DNA from: an uncultured Methylomonas sp.
Lineage (GTDB): Bacteria; Pseudomonadota; Gammaproteobacteria; Methylococcales; Methylomonadaceae
NCBI GenBank assembly: GCA_936941155.1
Contig: CAKZJE010000031.1
Span: 1 to 64,000 of the forward strand
Direction of reading: 5' to 3'
DNA: 64,000 nucleotides
The notes beneath the pieces are model-generated. The model did no database searches. It saw nothing but the letters and a program-made list of their open reading frames with translations, and was not told the origin of the DNA. How positions within the stretch are numbered: position 1 is the first letter of the stretch; each line of letters begins with the position of its first letter. Below are positions 34,434 to 42,071 of the stretch, one piece after another. A program made the position numbers and the translations under genes.

Positions 34434-34572
34434 CCCCTCACAATTATTATGCGAGAGCAGGTGTTTTGTAGGATAAAACAAACGCCCCGTGTCATCATCC
34501 TGTTCATCTTTGTGCCTGAAAATCCTGTTCAAAACTTTGCCCACCTCACAATCATTGTGCGATGGCAAGGGA
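34434..34572. repeat. Composite repeat, copy c
   Basis: Contains GGATAAAACAAACGCCCCGT and GTCATCATCCTGTTCATC, with a hairpin-type segment at both ends (CCCCTCACAATTATTATGCG on the left; CCTCACAATCATTGTGCGAT on the right). The TGTCTGAATCA arm is absent. It separates the RelE module from the Uma2 gene. Confidence 0.82.
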
Positions 34573-34576
34573 GCGA

Positions 34577-35062
34577 TTAAAAAAAGTCAATCTTAATAAC
34601 AACTGGAAAATCAGGCATCAATACGCTGCTTTCTAATTCGTGTTCCGCATTAAAAAACGACATTTTGCCTTGACTGTTACACAACCAAACCTCCTGCGCT
34701 CCTTTAGCAAAATAGAGCTGCTTTTTTTGCATCATTTCTGCTTTCGTATTTGAGGGGGAAATGACTTCAATCAAAATTTCAGGGGCTTCCAAATACGGAT
34801 TTCGTGATTTGTTACGTTTGAAAAAATCAACAGTTGCCCATGCGACATCAGCGACCTTAACGCCTTTAGTGGTTTGTACACTGCATTCTGGAAAAGCCCA
34901 GCCTTTTTGACCTAATTTATTCAGCCAGCCAATGAGTAAGCCTTGATAAATGCTGTGTGTATTGCTCGCTGGACTCATTTCTATTTTTCCCCATTCATTC
35001 GTTTCAAATTTAAACGGCAAATCGTTAAAAGCCGGATTATTACAAATCTGTTGCCAATTCAT
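34577..35062 (-). CDS. Uma2-family putative endonuclease
   Basis: 161 residues of the Uma2/DUF820 family, a PD-(D/E)xK-like nuclease fold. GVKVADVAW gives the conserved Asp (about 97) and APEILIEVISPSN the Glu (about 117) with downstream Lys residues. Uma2 genes are abundant in cyanobacteria and some filamentous gammaproteobacteria; function is unproven. It occupies one slot of the TA array and has no partner gene. Confidence 0.85.
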   Translation of the reverse strand: MNWQQICNNPAFNDLPFKFETNEWGKIEMSPASNTHSIYQGLLIGWLNKLGQKGWAFPECSVQTTKGVKVADVAWATVDFFKRNKSRNPYLEAPEILIEVISPSNTKAEMMQKKQLYFAKGAQEVWLCNSQGKMSFFNAEHELESSVLMPDFPVVIKIDFF

Positions 35063-35115
35063 GTTTGCGACCTCGTAAGAGAATAAATGTAACGAATTAA
35101 ATTATAGGGCATTTT

Positions 35116-35238
35116 TGTCTGAATCAGAATTCCCAGAATTTTAGAATTTAACAGAATAATTCTGAAAATTTTTAAATTCGGAAAATTCTGATTCAGACAG
35201 CCCACCCTCAACGTTCATTGTGCGAGGGTGGTTTTTTT
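35116..35238. repeat. Composite repeat, copy d, with long palindrome
   Basis: 35116-35199 is a palindrome with perfect 16-nt ends TGTCTGAATCAGAATT / AATTCTGATTCAGACA and further inner pairing. The CACCCTCAACGTTCATTGTG hairpin and T-run follow. The middle block differs from the other copies. Confidence 0.85.
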
Positions 35239-35321
35239 GTAGGTTGGGGTGAGGAACGAACCCCAACATTTGCGGGTATTTGTGGGTTTTTGTTGGGGTT
35301 CGCAAGCTTACCCCAACCTAC
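35239..35321. repeat. MITE-like element with GTAGGTTGGGGT ends
   Basis: 12-bp terminal inverted repeats GTAGGTTGGGGT (35239-35250) and ACCCCAACCTAC (35310-35321) enclose about 60 bp including an inner pair of CGAACCCCAACA / TGTTGGGGTTCG. No gene is inside. The TAG stop of the ParE-like toxin falls in its right arm. It is related to the element at 9861-9989. Confidence 0.82.
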
Positions 35322-35506
35322 GCGCTAATTTCGCCTTTATGCACCGTACCGCTTTCAGGAAAACGACTCAATAACGTTGTCAAAGCAGCTACCCATTCGG
35401 TTGTAAACCGCTTTGCAGCCTGCGGTTTATCTAATGCAATAAAGTAGCCAATTTCTTCCAATTCAGCATCCGCTTGTGGCATCATCTTAACCCGATATTC
35501 TTCCAT
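35318..35506 (-). pseudogene. ParE-like toxin truncated by a repeat element
   Basis: The frame starts MEEYRVKMMPQADAELEEIG and runs AAKRFTTEWVAALTTLLSRFPESG, a clear ParE N-terminal and central region. It stops after 62 residues, inside the GTAGGTTGGGG element. The final strands, with the YRVxY-type residues ParE toxins need, are missing. It was probably inactivated. Confidence 0.78.
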
Positions 35507-35744
35507 TGCCAGCTCCAAGCCGTTGTTCAATACGTTGATTTAAGCCATTAACATAATCATCATCAATAATTATCCCCAAACCCGCTTCCGCTTGCTCAAT
35601 GCCGATTTGTATTTTTTTCTCTAACTCCTGATTAATTAACGACTGATGCTTAGTCTTTAAAAACTCCACAAAATCCAAAACTTCCAAAGCCAGCATTTCT
35701 GGGAAGCTTTGCATATCGTGATAAACCTGTTCTACGGCATTCAT
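35487..35744 (-). CDS. Antitoxin of the truncated ParE module
   Basis: 85 residues from MNAVEQVYHDMQSFPEMLALEVLDFVEFLKTKHQ, a DUF2281-like N-terminus as at 7491-7697, with a longer C-terminal part (GLGIIIDDDYVNGLNQRIEQRL). AAGGAG precedes the ATG at 35744. The end overlaps the toxin start by 20 nt. With the toxin broken it may persist without function. Confidence 0.75.
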   Translation of the reverse strand: MNAVEQVYHDMQSFPEMLALEVLDFVEFLKTKHQSLINQELEKKIQIGIEQAEAGLGIIIDDDYVNGLNQRIEQRLGAGNGRISG

Positions 35745-35791
35745 GTTTAACTCCTTAAGAATATTCTTATTGTGTGCGGGAAGTATTTTGT

Positions 35792-35936
35792 TGTCTGATT
35801 CAGAATTCACACGATTTCAGGACAAGCAGGATAAAACAAACGCCCCGTGTCATCATCCTGTTCATCTTTGTGCCTGAAAATCCTGTTCAAAACATTGCCC
35901 ACCCTCACAATCATTGTGCGAGGGTGGTGTTTTTTC
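35792..35936. repeat. Composite repeat, copy e
   Basis: TGTCTGATTCAGAATTCACA, AGGATAAAACAAACGCCCCG, GTCATCATCCTGTTCATC, TCCTGTTCAAAACATTGCCC and the hairpin CACCCTCACAATCATTGTGC with GAGGGTGG and a T-run, in the same order as copy b. Confidence 0.88.
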
Positions 35937-35944
35937 GGCGGGGA

Positions 35945-36217
35945 CTATTTAAACAAATCGGCGTGAGTTCCCATTCGTTCAAAAATAACTTTGTCAGCCT
36001 CAAAACGGTAAATCAGCAACCAATCCGGTTCAATATGACAGTCACGGCGATTTGCAAAATTTCCCACCAACGGATGGTCGCAATAACGCGGCTCTAAAAC
36101 TTCACCCGCCATCAGTTTTAAAGCCACCGTTTTAAACTTGCCGATGTCCTTACCGCGTTTCTGCATTCGTTTTAAATCCTTTTCAAAACGATTTAAATAA
36201 ACAGGCGCGTACATCAA
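35945..36217 (-). CDS. YafQ-type RelE-family toxin
   Basis: 90 residues. RFEKDLKRMQKRGKDIGKFKTVALKLMAGE and the catalytic-type stretch HPLVGNFANRRDCHIEPDWLLIYRF match YafQ, an mRNA interferase that acts on the ribosome. His residues (DHPLVG, DCHIEPDW) are in place. It overlaps the antitoxin by 4 nt (ATGA). Confidence 0.9.
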   Translation of the reverse strand: MMYAPVYLNRFEKDLKRMQKRGKDIGKFKTVALKLMAGEVLEPRYCDHPLVGNFANRRDCHIEPDWLLIYRFEADKVIFERMGTHADLFK

Positions 36218-36483
36218 ATGCCCAATTTGCTAAAAAAATCATCCGCATCTTTGCATTCAATTAAATCAACGCCTTGTTCAGAATCTTTAAAAGCTTGCAA
36301 AGTTTCGTCATTCGGTTGGTTAAATGAAAAAGGCAAATTTTGCCGCAAAACACAGGCTTCAAAAAATAAATCAATGGCTTGTTCGCGGCTTAGTCCCAGA
36401 CGCTTAAAAACCACATCTGCTTTTTTGGCTAAGTCAGTTTGAATATGTGCCTTTGCAGGACTTGTGATAACAACGCTATTCAT
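36214..36483 (-). CDS. RelB/DinJ-family antitoxin
   Basis: 89 residues from MNSVVITSPAKAHIQTDLAKKADVVFKRLGLSREQAIDLFFEACVLRQNLPF, which is the RelB/DinJ ribbon-helix-helix plus linker pattern (given as positions 1-52 of the product). The C-terminal part DSEQGVDLIECKDADDFFSKLG binds the toxin. The ATG at 36483 is preferred over one five codons upstream. Confidence 0.88.
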   Translation of the reverse strand: MNSVVITSPAKAHIQTDLAKKADVVFKRLGLSREQAIDLFFEACVLRQNLPFSFNQPNDETLQAFKDSEQGVDLIECKDADDFFSKLGI

Positions 36484-36525
36484 CAGAAAGCACCTCATTA
36501 TTTATAAATTGTTTGTGTCTTTTTT

Positions 36526-36667
36526 TGTCTGAATCAGACAGACACGCAATAGAATAAACAGGATAAAACAAACGCGCCGTGTCATCATCCTGCTCATCTT
36601 TTAATCCTGAAAATCCTGTTCAAAACTTTGCCCACCCGCAACTTTCATTGTGCGAGGGTGGTGTTTT
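36526..36667. repeat. Composite repeat, copy f
   Basis: TGTCTGAATCAGACA (itself a short palindrome), then AGGATAAAACAAACGCGCCG, GTCATCATCCTGCTCATC, AATCCTGTTCAAAACTTTG and a hairpin CACCCGCAACTTTCATTGTG with GAGGGTGG and a T-run. Confidence 0.87.
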
Positions 36668-36686
36668 TGGGATGGTGTGGTTTTAC

Positions 36687-37094
36687 TTACCAAAACGTCT
36701 CAACAATCCCTTTATATAAATGAAAATTCTCATCCACAGACAACATGATGGCATTTTCCTCATAAGCCGTTGCCAATAATAATCGGTCAAACGGGTCTCG
36801 GTGTTCCTCGAATAACGGGATTCTTTGATAGCTGAATAAGTGTTGATTTTTGATAGGCAGATAAGTGAAATTATCGGCGATTGCTTGATGATAGACTTCG
36901 TTTAAATCAGCAGTAAATTCAGGCAGTTTACCGATTTTTTGCTTGATGGCAATCTCAAACAAGCTGACTTGGCTAAAAAATACCGTGTTTGACAAGTCCT
37001 GAATTTTATCCATGACTTTAGCAGGAATTTTAGGGTCATCGTTCTGAAACCAAATTAGGCAATGGGTGTCCAGAATGAAATTCTTAGCTGTCAT
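36687..37094 (-). CDS. PIN-domain toxin (VapC type)
   Basis: 135 residues. FILDTHCLIWFQND has the first catalytic Asp, SLFEIAIKQKIGKL the Glu, EEHRDPFDRLLLATAYEEN the central Asp pair, and LSVDENFHLY the last. The DTHxLIWF start defines the subgroup with small DUF2281-like partners. The ATG directly abuts the antitoxin stop. Confidence 0.88.
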   Translation of the reverse strand: MTAKNFILDTHCLIWFQNDDPKIPAKVMDKIQDLSNTVFFSQVSLFEIAIKQKIGKLPEFTADLNEVYHQAIADNFTYLPIKNQHLFSYQRIPLFEEHRDPFDRLLLATAYEENAIMLSVDENFHLYKGIVETFW

Positions 37095-37310
37095 TTACAT
37101 GTAATCCCTTAAATCATCCAGCGGTTCATTGAAATTGTCTGGAAGGGTGACTTTGCCTTTTAAGCCGCCGGGCATCCGCTTTTTCTGTTCACCGCTTTTA
37201 AGGTTTTCGGTCAGAAAAGTAATCATCACCGCCGTTTTTGCTGTGACTGGAGCTTCCTCTTTTAGAAAGATTTGCCCTTGTTCGTAGTAGCCTTCAATGG
37301 TTGTGAACAT
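37095..37310 (-). CDS. Antitoxin partner of VapC
   Basis: 71 residues, MFTTIEGYYEQGQIFLKEEAPVTAKTAVMITFL..., a small beta-rich N-terminus (the IEGxYExGxI pattern common in such antitoxins) and a C-terminal MPGGLKGKVTLPDNFNEPLDDLRDYM that matches the toxin-binding tail of many VapB-like proteins. Confidence 0.8.
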   Translation of the reverse strand: MFTTIEGYYEQGQIFLKEEAPVTAKTAVMITFLTENLKSGEQKKRMPGGLKGKVTLPDNFNEPLDDLRDYM

Positions 37311-37360
37311 GATTTAAATCTCCGTAGGTGATAGTGAACTGTTTGGGTGGTATTTGTTGT

Positions 37361-37495
37361 TGTCTCAATCATGATTTACAAGATTTTAGGATAAACAGGA
37401 TAAAACAAACGCGCCGCATCATCATCCTGTTCATCTTTTAATCCTGAAAATCCTGATTCAGACACTTTCATTGTGCGAGGGTGGGTGTTTTTTCG
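37361..37495. repeat. Composite repeat, copy g
   Basis: TGTCTCAATCATGATTTACA, AGGATAAAACAAACGCGCCG, CATCATCATCCTGTTCATC, CCTGATTCAGACA and a shortened hairpin TTTCATTGTGCGAGGGTGGG with a T-run. It closes the array on the right. Confidence 0.83.
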
Positions 37496-37558
37496 GGGGA
37501 TGGCGTGGGTTTTGGGCGGGTAAAAACGGTAAGATAGAAGATGAGCAATTTACTTGGT

Positions 37559-38053
37559 CTATTGGGGCTTAAAAATTTCTTGGCGTTTAGCATCATCTAT
37601 CTGTTTACAATAGTTTTTCATAGCACTAAATTGATTAAAACGATTTAGTTGATTATTAGTAGCACTCATTATATTACCAAGCCCAGCCATGCTGTAATCC
37701 CTATTTATCTTTGCTTCTTCTTCTCGAATTTTGTTTGATACATTTTGGTTGCTTGAGAAATTCGATATATATTTTTGAAATACGTTTATAGCTTCCTTAC
37801 ACAATGTTGGATGTTCCTGAAGCGATGTCACATAGCTATCTAAAGCTTCAGATATTTTAGATTCATAAAACTGGAACTGGTCATGCCAATTTGTTTCAGA
37901 TGATTGAACACCACTTTGCAATTCGTACAGATAATGCTGCCCTGCGTTATTGTAGGCTTGAATTAAATTATTAAAGTTTTTTTCTGATTTTGTTCCAGCT
38001 AATACGGTTGTAAAAGGTATCAACAATATTAACAAAATATAAATAATCTTCAT
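37559..38053 (-). CDS. Exported protein of unknown function
   Basis: 164 residues. A clear signal peptide (MKIIYILLILLIPFTTVLAG) leads to a helical, hydrophilic mature part with one Cys pair (TLCKEA and KNYCKQI). No domain recognised. AGGAG lies just before the ATG. It starts 21 nt after the proline-rich membrane protein upstream, so the two are probably one operon. Confidence 0.65.
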   Translation of the reverse strand: MKIIYILLILLIPFTTVLAGTKSEKNFNNLIQAYNNAGQHYLYELQSGVQSSETNWHDQFQFYESKISEALDSYVTSLQEHPTLCKEAINVFQKYISNFSSNQNVSNKIREEEAKINRDYSMAGLGNIMSATNNQLNRFNQFSAMKNYCKQIDDAKRQEIFKPQ

Positions 38054-38074
38054 GTTACTCTCCTAAAGTTCGTA

Positions 38075-38551
38075 TTATTTGCATATTTGACCTTCCTTTA
38101 TTATACCGTCACATAGACAAGGAACGCCGATTTCTTTAGGCTCAACAGTTGCTTTGCAAAGATGCTCTCCACTTGAGTTACAGCAAAAATCCCCCGTTTC
38201 CTTTGGTTTATCTATGACAGGTATCGGTGGATAATCAACAGGTTCTGCTGGCGGATATTGATGTTTTGGCTTGTCTTCTACTTGTGATTCTGTTGGTGCA
38301 TAGGGTTCAATTAAAGTTTCAGGTGGCTTTTTTTCATCAGATTCATCTGCTTTTTTTGGAGGGTCAGAAGGAGGCATGACTACAATAATAGGGGATGGTG
38401 TTGTTTCTGGTTTTTTAGGTTCTTTAGTCAAATAATAAATAAGAACGCTTGATATAACAGTGCCAATAATTCCAAAGAGCCATGATTTAACGTCAAAACT
38501 TTTATTGTTGTTTTGGTTGTTATTTTGATTATTAGAATTATCAGCACTCAT
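38075..38551 (-). CDS. Membrane-anchored proline-rich protein with C-terminal cysteines
   Basis: 158 residues. An Asn/Gln-rich start (NSNNQNNNQNNNKSFDVKSW) precedes one membrane helix (about 25-43, LFGIIGTVISSVLIYYL). A long Pro/Lys/Glu linker (about 48-120) follows, then a compact Cys-rich end (FCCNSSGEHLCKATVE... VPCLCDGIIKEGQICK, seven Cys). Topology suggests an envelope-spanning linker with a disulfide- or metal-bound tip. Family unknown. Confidence 0.62.
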   Translation of the reverse strand: MSADNSNNQNNNQNNNKSFDVKSWLFGIIGTVISSVLIYYLTKEPKKPETTPSPIIVVMPPSDPPKKADESDEKKPPETLIEPYAPTESQVEDKPKHQYPPAEPVDYPPIPVIDKPKETGDFCCNSSGEHLCKATVEPKEIGVPCLCDGIIKEGQICK

Positions 38552-38615
38552 TTCATTTGTTCCTAAAAATATAAAAAAGCATTATAGCCCTGCGGAATAT
38601 TGTCTTGCCATCATA

Positions 38616-38921
38616 TCAAACATACCCACTCTCCATCACCGGCAACACCCAATAATGAATCCCCGCATTCGCAAACTCCGCCTTTAACTTCGCCAACAAC
38701 AACGGCAAATCGCTCTCAGGAATATACATCTGAAAGCGGATTTTCTTCTGCCTGCCCGTCACCTGCTCCGCCAACGACAACCCCTCATTGCGATGATCGT
38801 GCGAAAACACCGGCATACTGCTAAACCCATGCTCCGATTCAAACGTCAACAAACAATCCACAATCGGCTCCTCCAACTCCGGCGACACATTCAACGTCAC
38901 CAAAAACTCTTTCGCACTCAT
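38616..38921 (-). CDS. DUF3240 family protein of metal efflux operon
   Basis: 101 residues, MSAKEFLVTLNVSPELEEPIVDCLL..., with ESEHGFSSMPVFSHDH and a GRQKKIRFQMYIP strand. DUF3240 proteins are small ferredoxin-like proteins commonly found next to CzcA/CusA pumps and are thought to sense or regulate them. The start overlaps the pump stop by 4 nt (ATGA). Confidence 0.85.
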   Translation of the reverse strand: MSAKEFLVTLNVSPELEEPIVDCLLTFESEHGFSSMPVFSHDHRNEGLSLAEQVTGRQKKIRFQMYIPESDLPLLLAKLKAEFANAGIHYWVLPVMESGYV

Positions 38922-41900
38922 ACCAGCTCCTTACGCGGTTGCCCGACCAGCTTGTACAAAATCGGCAACAAAATCAGGGTTAAAAACGTGGACGACACCA
39001 AGCCGCCAATCACCACAATTGCCAGCGGGCGTTGAATTTCAGAACCTGGGCCTGTGGCAATCAACATCGGAATCAAGCCAAACGCGGCAATGCTGGCAGT
39101 CATCAACACCGGACGCAACCGCCGCGCTGAACCAATCACCACCAACTTGGTCAAATCCATGCCCATCGCATAAAGCTGATTGAAATACGTCACCATCACC
39201 ACGCCGTTCAGCACCGCAATTCCCAGCAACGCAATAAAACCCACCGAAGCGGGAACGGATAAATATTCACCCGACAGCCACAACGCAAACACCCCGCCAA
39301 TCATCGCCAGCGGCACGTTGGATAACACTAAACTCGCTTGTCGCACTGAACCGAAAGTCGAAAATAGCAGCAAGAAAATCAAGCCTAACGAAATCGGCAC
39401 AACTAAACTCAAGCGAGCCGCAGCGCGTTGTTGGTTTTCAAATTGTCCGCCGAATTGCAACGTGTATCCGGTGGGGAATTTCACTTTTTCAGCGACTAAT
39501 TTTTTCGCTTCCTCCACAAAACCGACTAAATCCCGCCCTTCGACATTGGAACGAATCACCACAAACCGCTGTCCGCGTTCCCGTACAATCGAAACTACGC
39601 CTTCCACATGCTCAATTTTCGCAATCGCGGTAATCGGAATATGCCCACCATTTGGCAAAGTGATTTGCAGATTGGCAAAATTTGCCGTGTTGCTATCACC
39701 ACGCAAAATTAACGGCGTGCGTTTAATCCCTTCCTGCACAATGCCAAGTTTCAAGCCTTCAATTTGCGAGCGCAGAATTTGCTCGATGCTGTCACTGTCC
39801 AAACCATAACGCCCAGCGGCGGCGCGGTCTATGGTCAATTGTAAAAACTGCATTCCGTCATTTTGGCTGGCAAACACATCACTCGAACCTTTGATGCTTT
39901 TTAATACCGCTGCGATTTCTTGCGCTTTTTGATTTAACACATCCAAATCACTGCCAAACAATTTCACCGCCACATCACCGCGCGTTCCAGTCAACATTTC
40001 AGAAACCCGCATTTCAATTGGTTGCGTAAATCCAAAGGCAATGCCGGGGGTGTGACTCATCACATGGCGGATTTCCTCAATCAACAATTCTTTGGTGGCA
40101 ACTGCTTTGCGCCATTGTTCTTTCGGTTTGAAAATCAAAAACGTGTCGGTATCGTTCAAACTCATCGGGTCTAAACCCAACTCATCCGTGCCCATTCGGG
40201 AAACAACGTGGTCAATTTCAGGAATATTTTTCAGCAGATTTTTCTGTACCTGAATATCCAAATCCACCGATTGTTGCAACGTAATAGAGGGCAATTTTTG
40301 CAACTGCACAATCACATCGCCTTCATCCATTGTTGGCATAAAGGTGCTGCCGATTTGTGTAAATGCCAAAATCGTTGCCGCAAATAACACGCCAGTCGCC
40401 ACAAACACTTTTTTGCTATTGGCTAAACACCAGACCAACAGTGGTTGATACAGTTTTTGCAAAGTGCGCGGCAGCCAAGGTTCTTCATGCGAGACTTCTT
40501 TTAATAGGTAAGAGGCGAGAACCGGAATCACCGATAACGACAAAATCAACGAACCGCCTAATGCAAATACGATGGTCAACGCGACTGGCATAAACATTTT
40601 GCCTTCCAAACCTTGCAAGGTCATTAGCGGCAAAAACACGATGATGATGATTAAAATCCCTGACGTAACAGGCACAGAAACTTCGCGCGTGGCGCGGTAA
40701 ATTAAATGCAAACGCGGCAAACGGTCGGCTTTTTCCTTGTGCGCAAGATGGGTGATGATGTTTTCCACCACCACTACTGCGCCATCTACCAACATGCCGA
40801 TGGCAATCGCCAAACCGCCGAGACTCATTAAATTGGCTGACATACCAAAATAGTTCATCAGAATAAAAGTAATCAGTGCAGCTAAAGGCAACGCTAATGC
40901 GACAGTCAATGCAGCGCGTAAGTTCCCTAAAAATGCAATCAGCAAAACGACAACTAATACAATCGCTTCCATTAAGGCATGAGTGACGGTACTCACTGCT
41001 TTGCCAACCAACACGCCGCGATTGTAGAAAATATGCGCAGTCACGCCTTTCGGAAAACCCGCGCTAATTTCATTCAACTTGGCTTCAATATCAACCACCG
41101 TTTGCCGTGCGTTTGCACCGCGTAAACTCAGCACTAAACCCGTCACTGCTTCGCCTTTGCCGTCTTTACTGACCGCACCGTAACGGGTTAAACCGCCTAA
41201 CGACACATTTGCCACATCACCAACAGTAATCGGTGTGCCGCTGGATTGGTCAACGACAATCGCTTTGACATCTTCTAACGTCTTAATTCGACCTTCCACC
41301 CGCACGATTAAGGCTTCTTCGCCTTCGGTTAAACGCCCTGCACCATCATTTTTATTGTTCAGTTCTAAGGCCTGAATCAACTTGTCTACGCCGATATTCC
41401 GTGCAGCCATTTTTGTGTTGTCAGGACTGACCACAAAACTTTTCACCAAGCCGCCGAGCGAATTCACATCCGCCACACCTGGCACGGTGCGCAATGCTGG
41501 ACGAATTACCCAGTCCAATAAATCACGTTTTTCCATTAACGTGAGCGTGTCAGATTCAATCGAAAACATGAACATTTCACCCAGCGGCGTGGTCATCGGT
41601 GCAACCCCGCCTTCCACTCCCGCAGGCAGGTTTCCCCACACGCCCGTTAAACGTTCCGCGACCTGTTGCCGCGCCCAAAAAATATCCGTGCCTTCTTCAA
41701 AATCTACCGTAATATCGGTGAGCGCGTATTTAGCGGTGGAGCGCAGCATGGTTTGATGCGGAATGCCCAACAATTCGACTTCAATTGGCGCGGTAATTCG
41801 TGACTCGACTTCTTCAGGGGTCATGCCCGCTGATTTAACGATAATTTTTACTTGCGTCGGTGAAACTTCGGGAAACGCATCAATCGGAATATGATTAAAG

Positions 41901-41986
41901 GCGTTATAACCACCACCGATTAATAAAACGATAAACAACATCGTCAAAATACGTTGGGTTAAAGCAAAGCGAATTAAATTAGCCAT
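38918..41986 (-). CDS. Heavy-metal efflux RND permease (CzcA/CusA family)
   Basis: 1022 residues, a proton-driven trimeric inner membrane pump. About 12 membrane helices and two large periplasmic loops are present. HME-family marks include FPEVSPTQVKIIVKSAGMTPEEVE near the N-terminus and GMLVDGAVVVVENI in helix 4 (about 397-410). It works with the adaptor and outer membrane channel encoded upstream. The metal (Cu, Zn, Co, Cd) is not decided by what I can see. Confidence 0.94.
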   Translation of the reverse strand: MANLIRFALTQRILTMLFIVLLIGGGYNAFNHIPIDAFPEVSPTQVKIIVKSAGMTPEEVESRITAPIEVELLGIPHQTMLRSTAKYALTDITVDFEEGTDIFWARQQVAERLTGVWGNLPAGVEGGVAPMTTPLGEMFMFSIESDTLTLMEKRDLLDWVIRPALRTVPGVADVNSLGGLVKSFVVSPDNTKMAARNIGVDKLIQALELNNKNDGAGRLTEGEEALIVRVEGRIKTLEDVKAIVVDQSSGTPITVGDVANVSLGGLTRYGAVSKDGKGEAVTGLVLSLRGANARQTVVDIEAKLNEISAGFPKGVTAHIFYNRGVLVGKAVSTVTHALMEAIVLVVVLLIAFLGNLRAALTVALALPLAALITFILMNYFGMSANLMSLGGLAIAIGMLVDGAVVVVENIITHLAHKEKADRLPRLHLIYRATREVSVPVTSGILIIIIVFLPLMTLQGLEGKMFMPVALTIVFALGGSLILSLSVIPVLASYLLKEVSHEEPWLPRTLQKLYQPLLVWCLANSKKVFVATGVLFAATILAFTQIGSTFMPTMDEGDVIVQLQKLPSITLQQSVDLDIQVQKNLLKNIPEIDHVVSRMGTDELGLDPMSLNDTDTFLIFKPKEQWRKAVATKELLIEEIRHVMSHTPGIAFGFTQPIEMRVSEMLTGTRGDVAVKLFGSDLDVLNQKAQEIAAVLKSIKGSSDVFASQNDGMQFLQLTIDRAAAGRYGLDSDSIEQILRSQIEGLKLGIVQEGIKRTPLILRGDSNTANFANLQITLPNGGHIPITAIAKIEHVEGVVSIVRERGQRFVVIRSNVEGRDLVGFVEEAKKLVAEKVKFPTGYTLQFGGQFENQQRAAARLSLVVPISLGLIFLLLFSTFGSVRQASLVLSNVPLAMIGGVFALWLSGEYLSVPASVGFIALLGIAVLNGVVMVTYFNQLYAMGMDLTKLVVIGSARRLRPVLMTASIAAFGLIPMLIATGPGSEIQRPLAIVVIGGLVSSTFLTLILLPILYKLVGQPRKELV

Positions 41987-42010
41987 ATCATCACTCCCAA
42001 AGTTGATTTA

Positions 42011-42055
42011 GGAGTGCAAGCTCTGCTTGCAAGTGGCAAGCAAAGCTTGCACTCC
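42011..42055. repeat. Palindromic repeat GGAGTGCAAGC...GCTTGCACTCC
   Basis: GGAGTGCAAGCTCTGCTTGC and GCAAGCAAAGCTTGCACTCC are inverted copies (one mismatch) around AAGTG. It sits in the 85-nt gap between the adaptor and pump genes of one operon and would form a strong hairpin in the mRNA. Confidence 0.8.
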
Positions 42056-42071
42056 AGATTTTTATTAGCCA

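Noticed and set aside
32826-37495. CRISPR array or classical integron
   Set aside because: The repeated units are 120-150 bp and separated by genes rather than short spacers. No cas genes, integrase or clear attC core sites (RYYYAAC / GTTRRRY) were seen.
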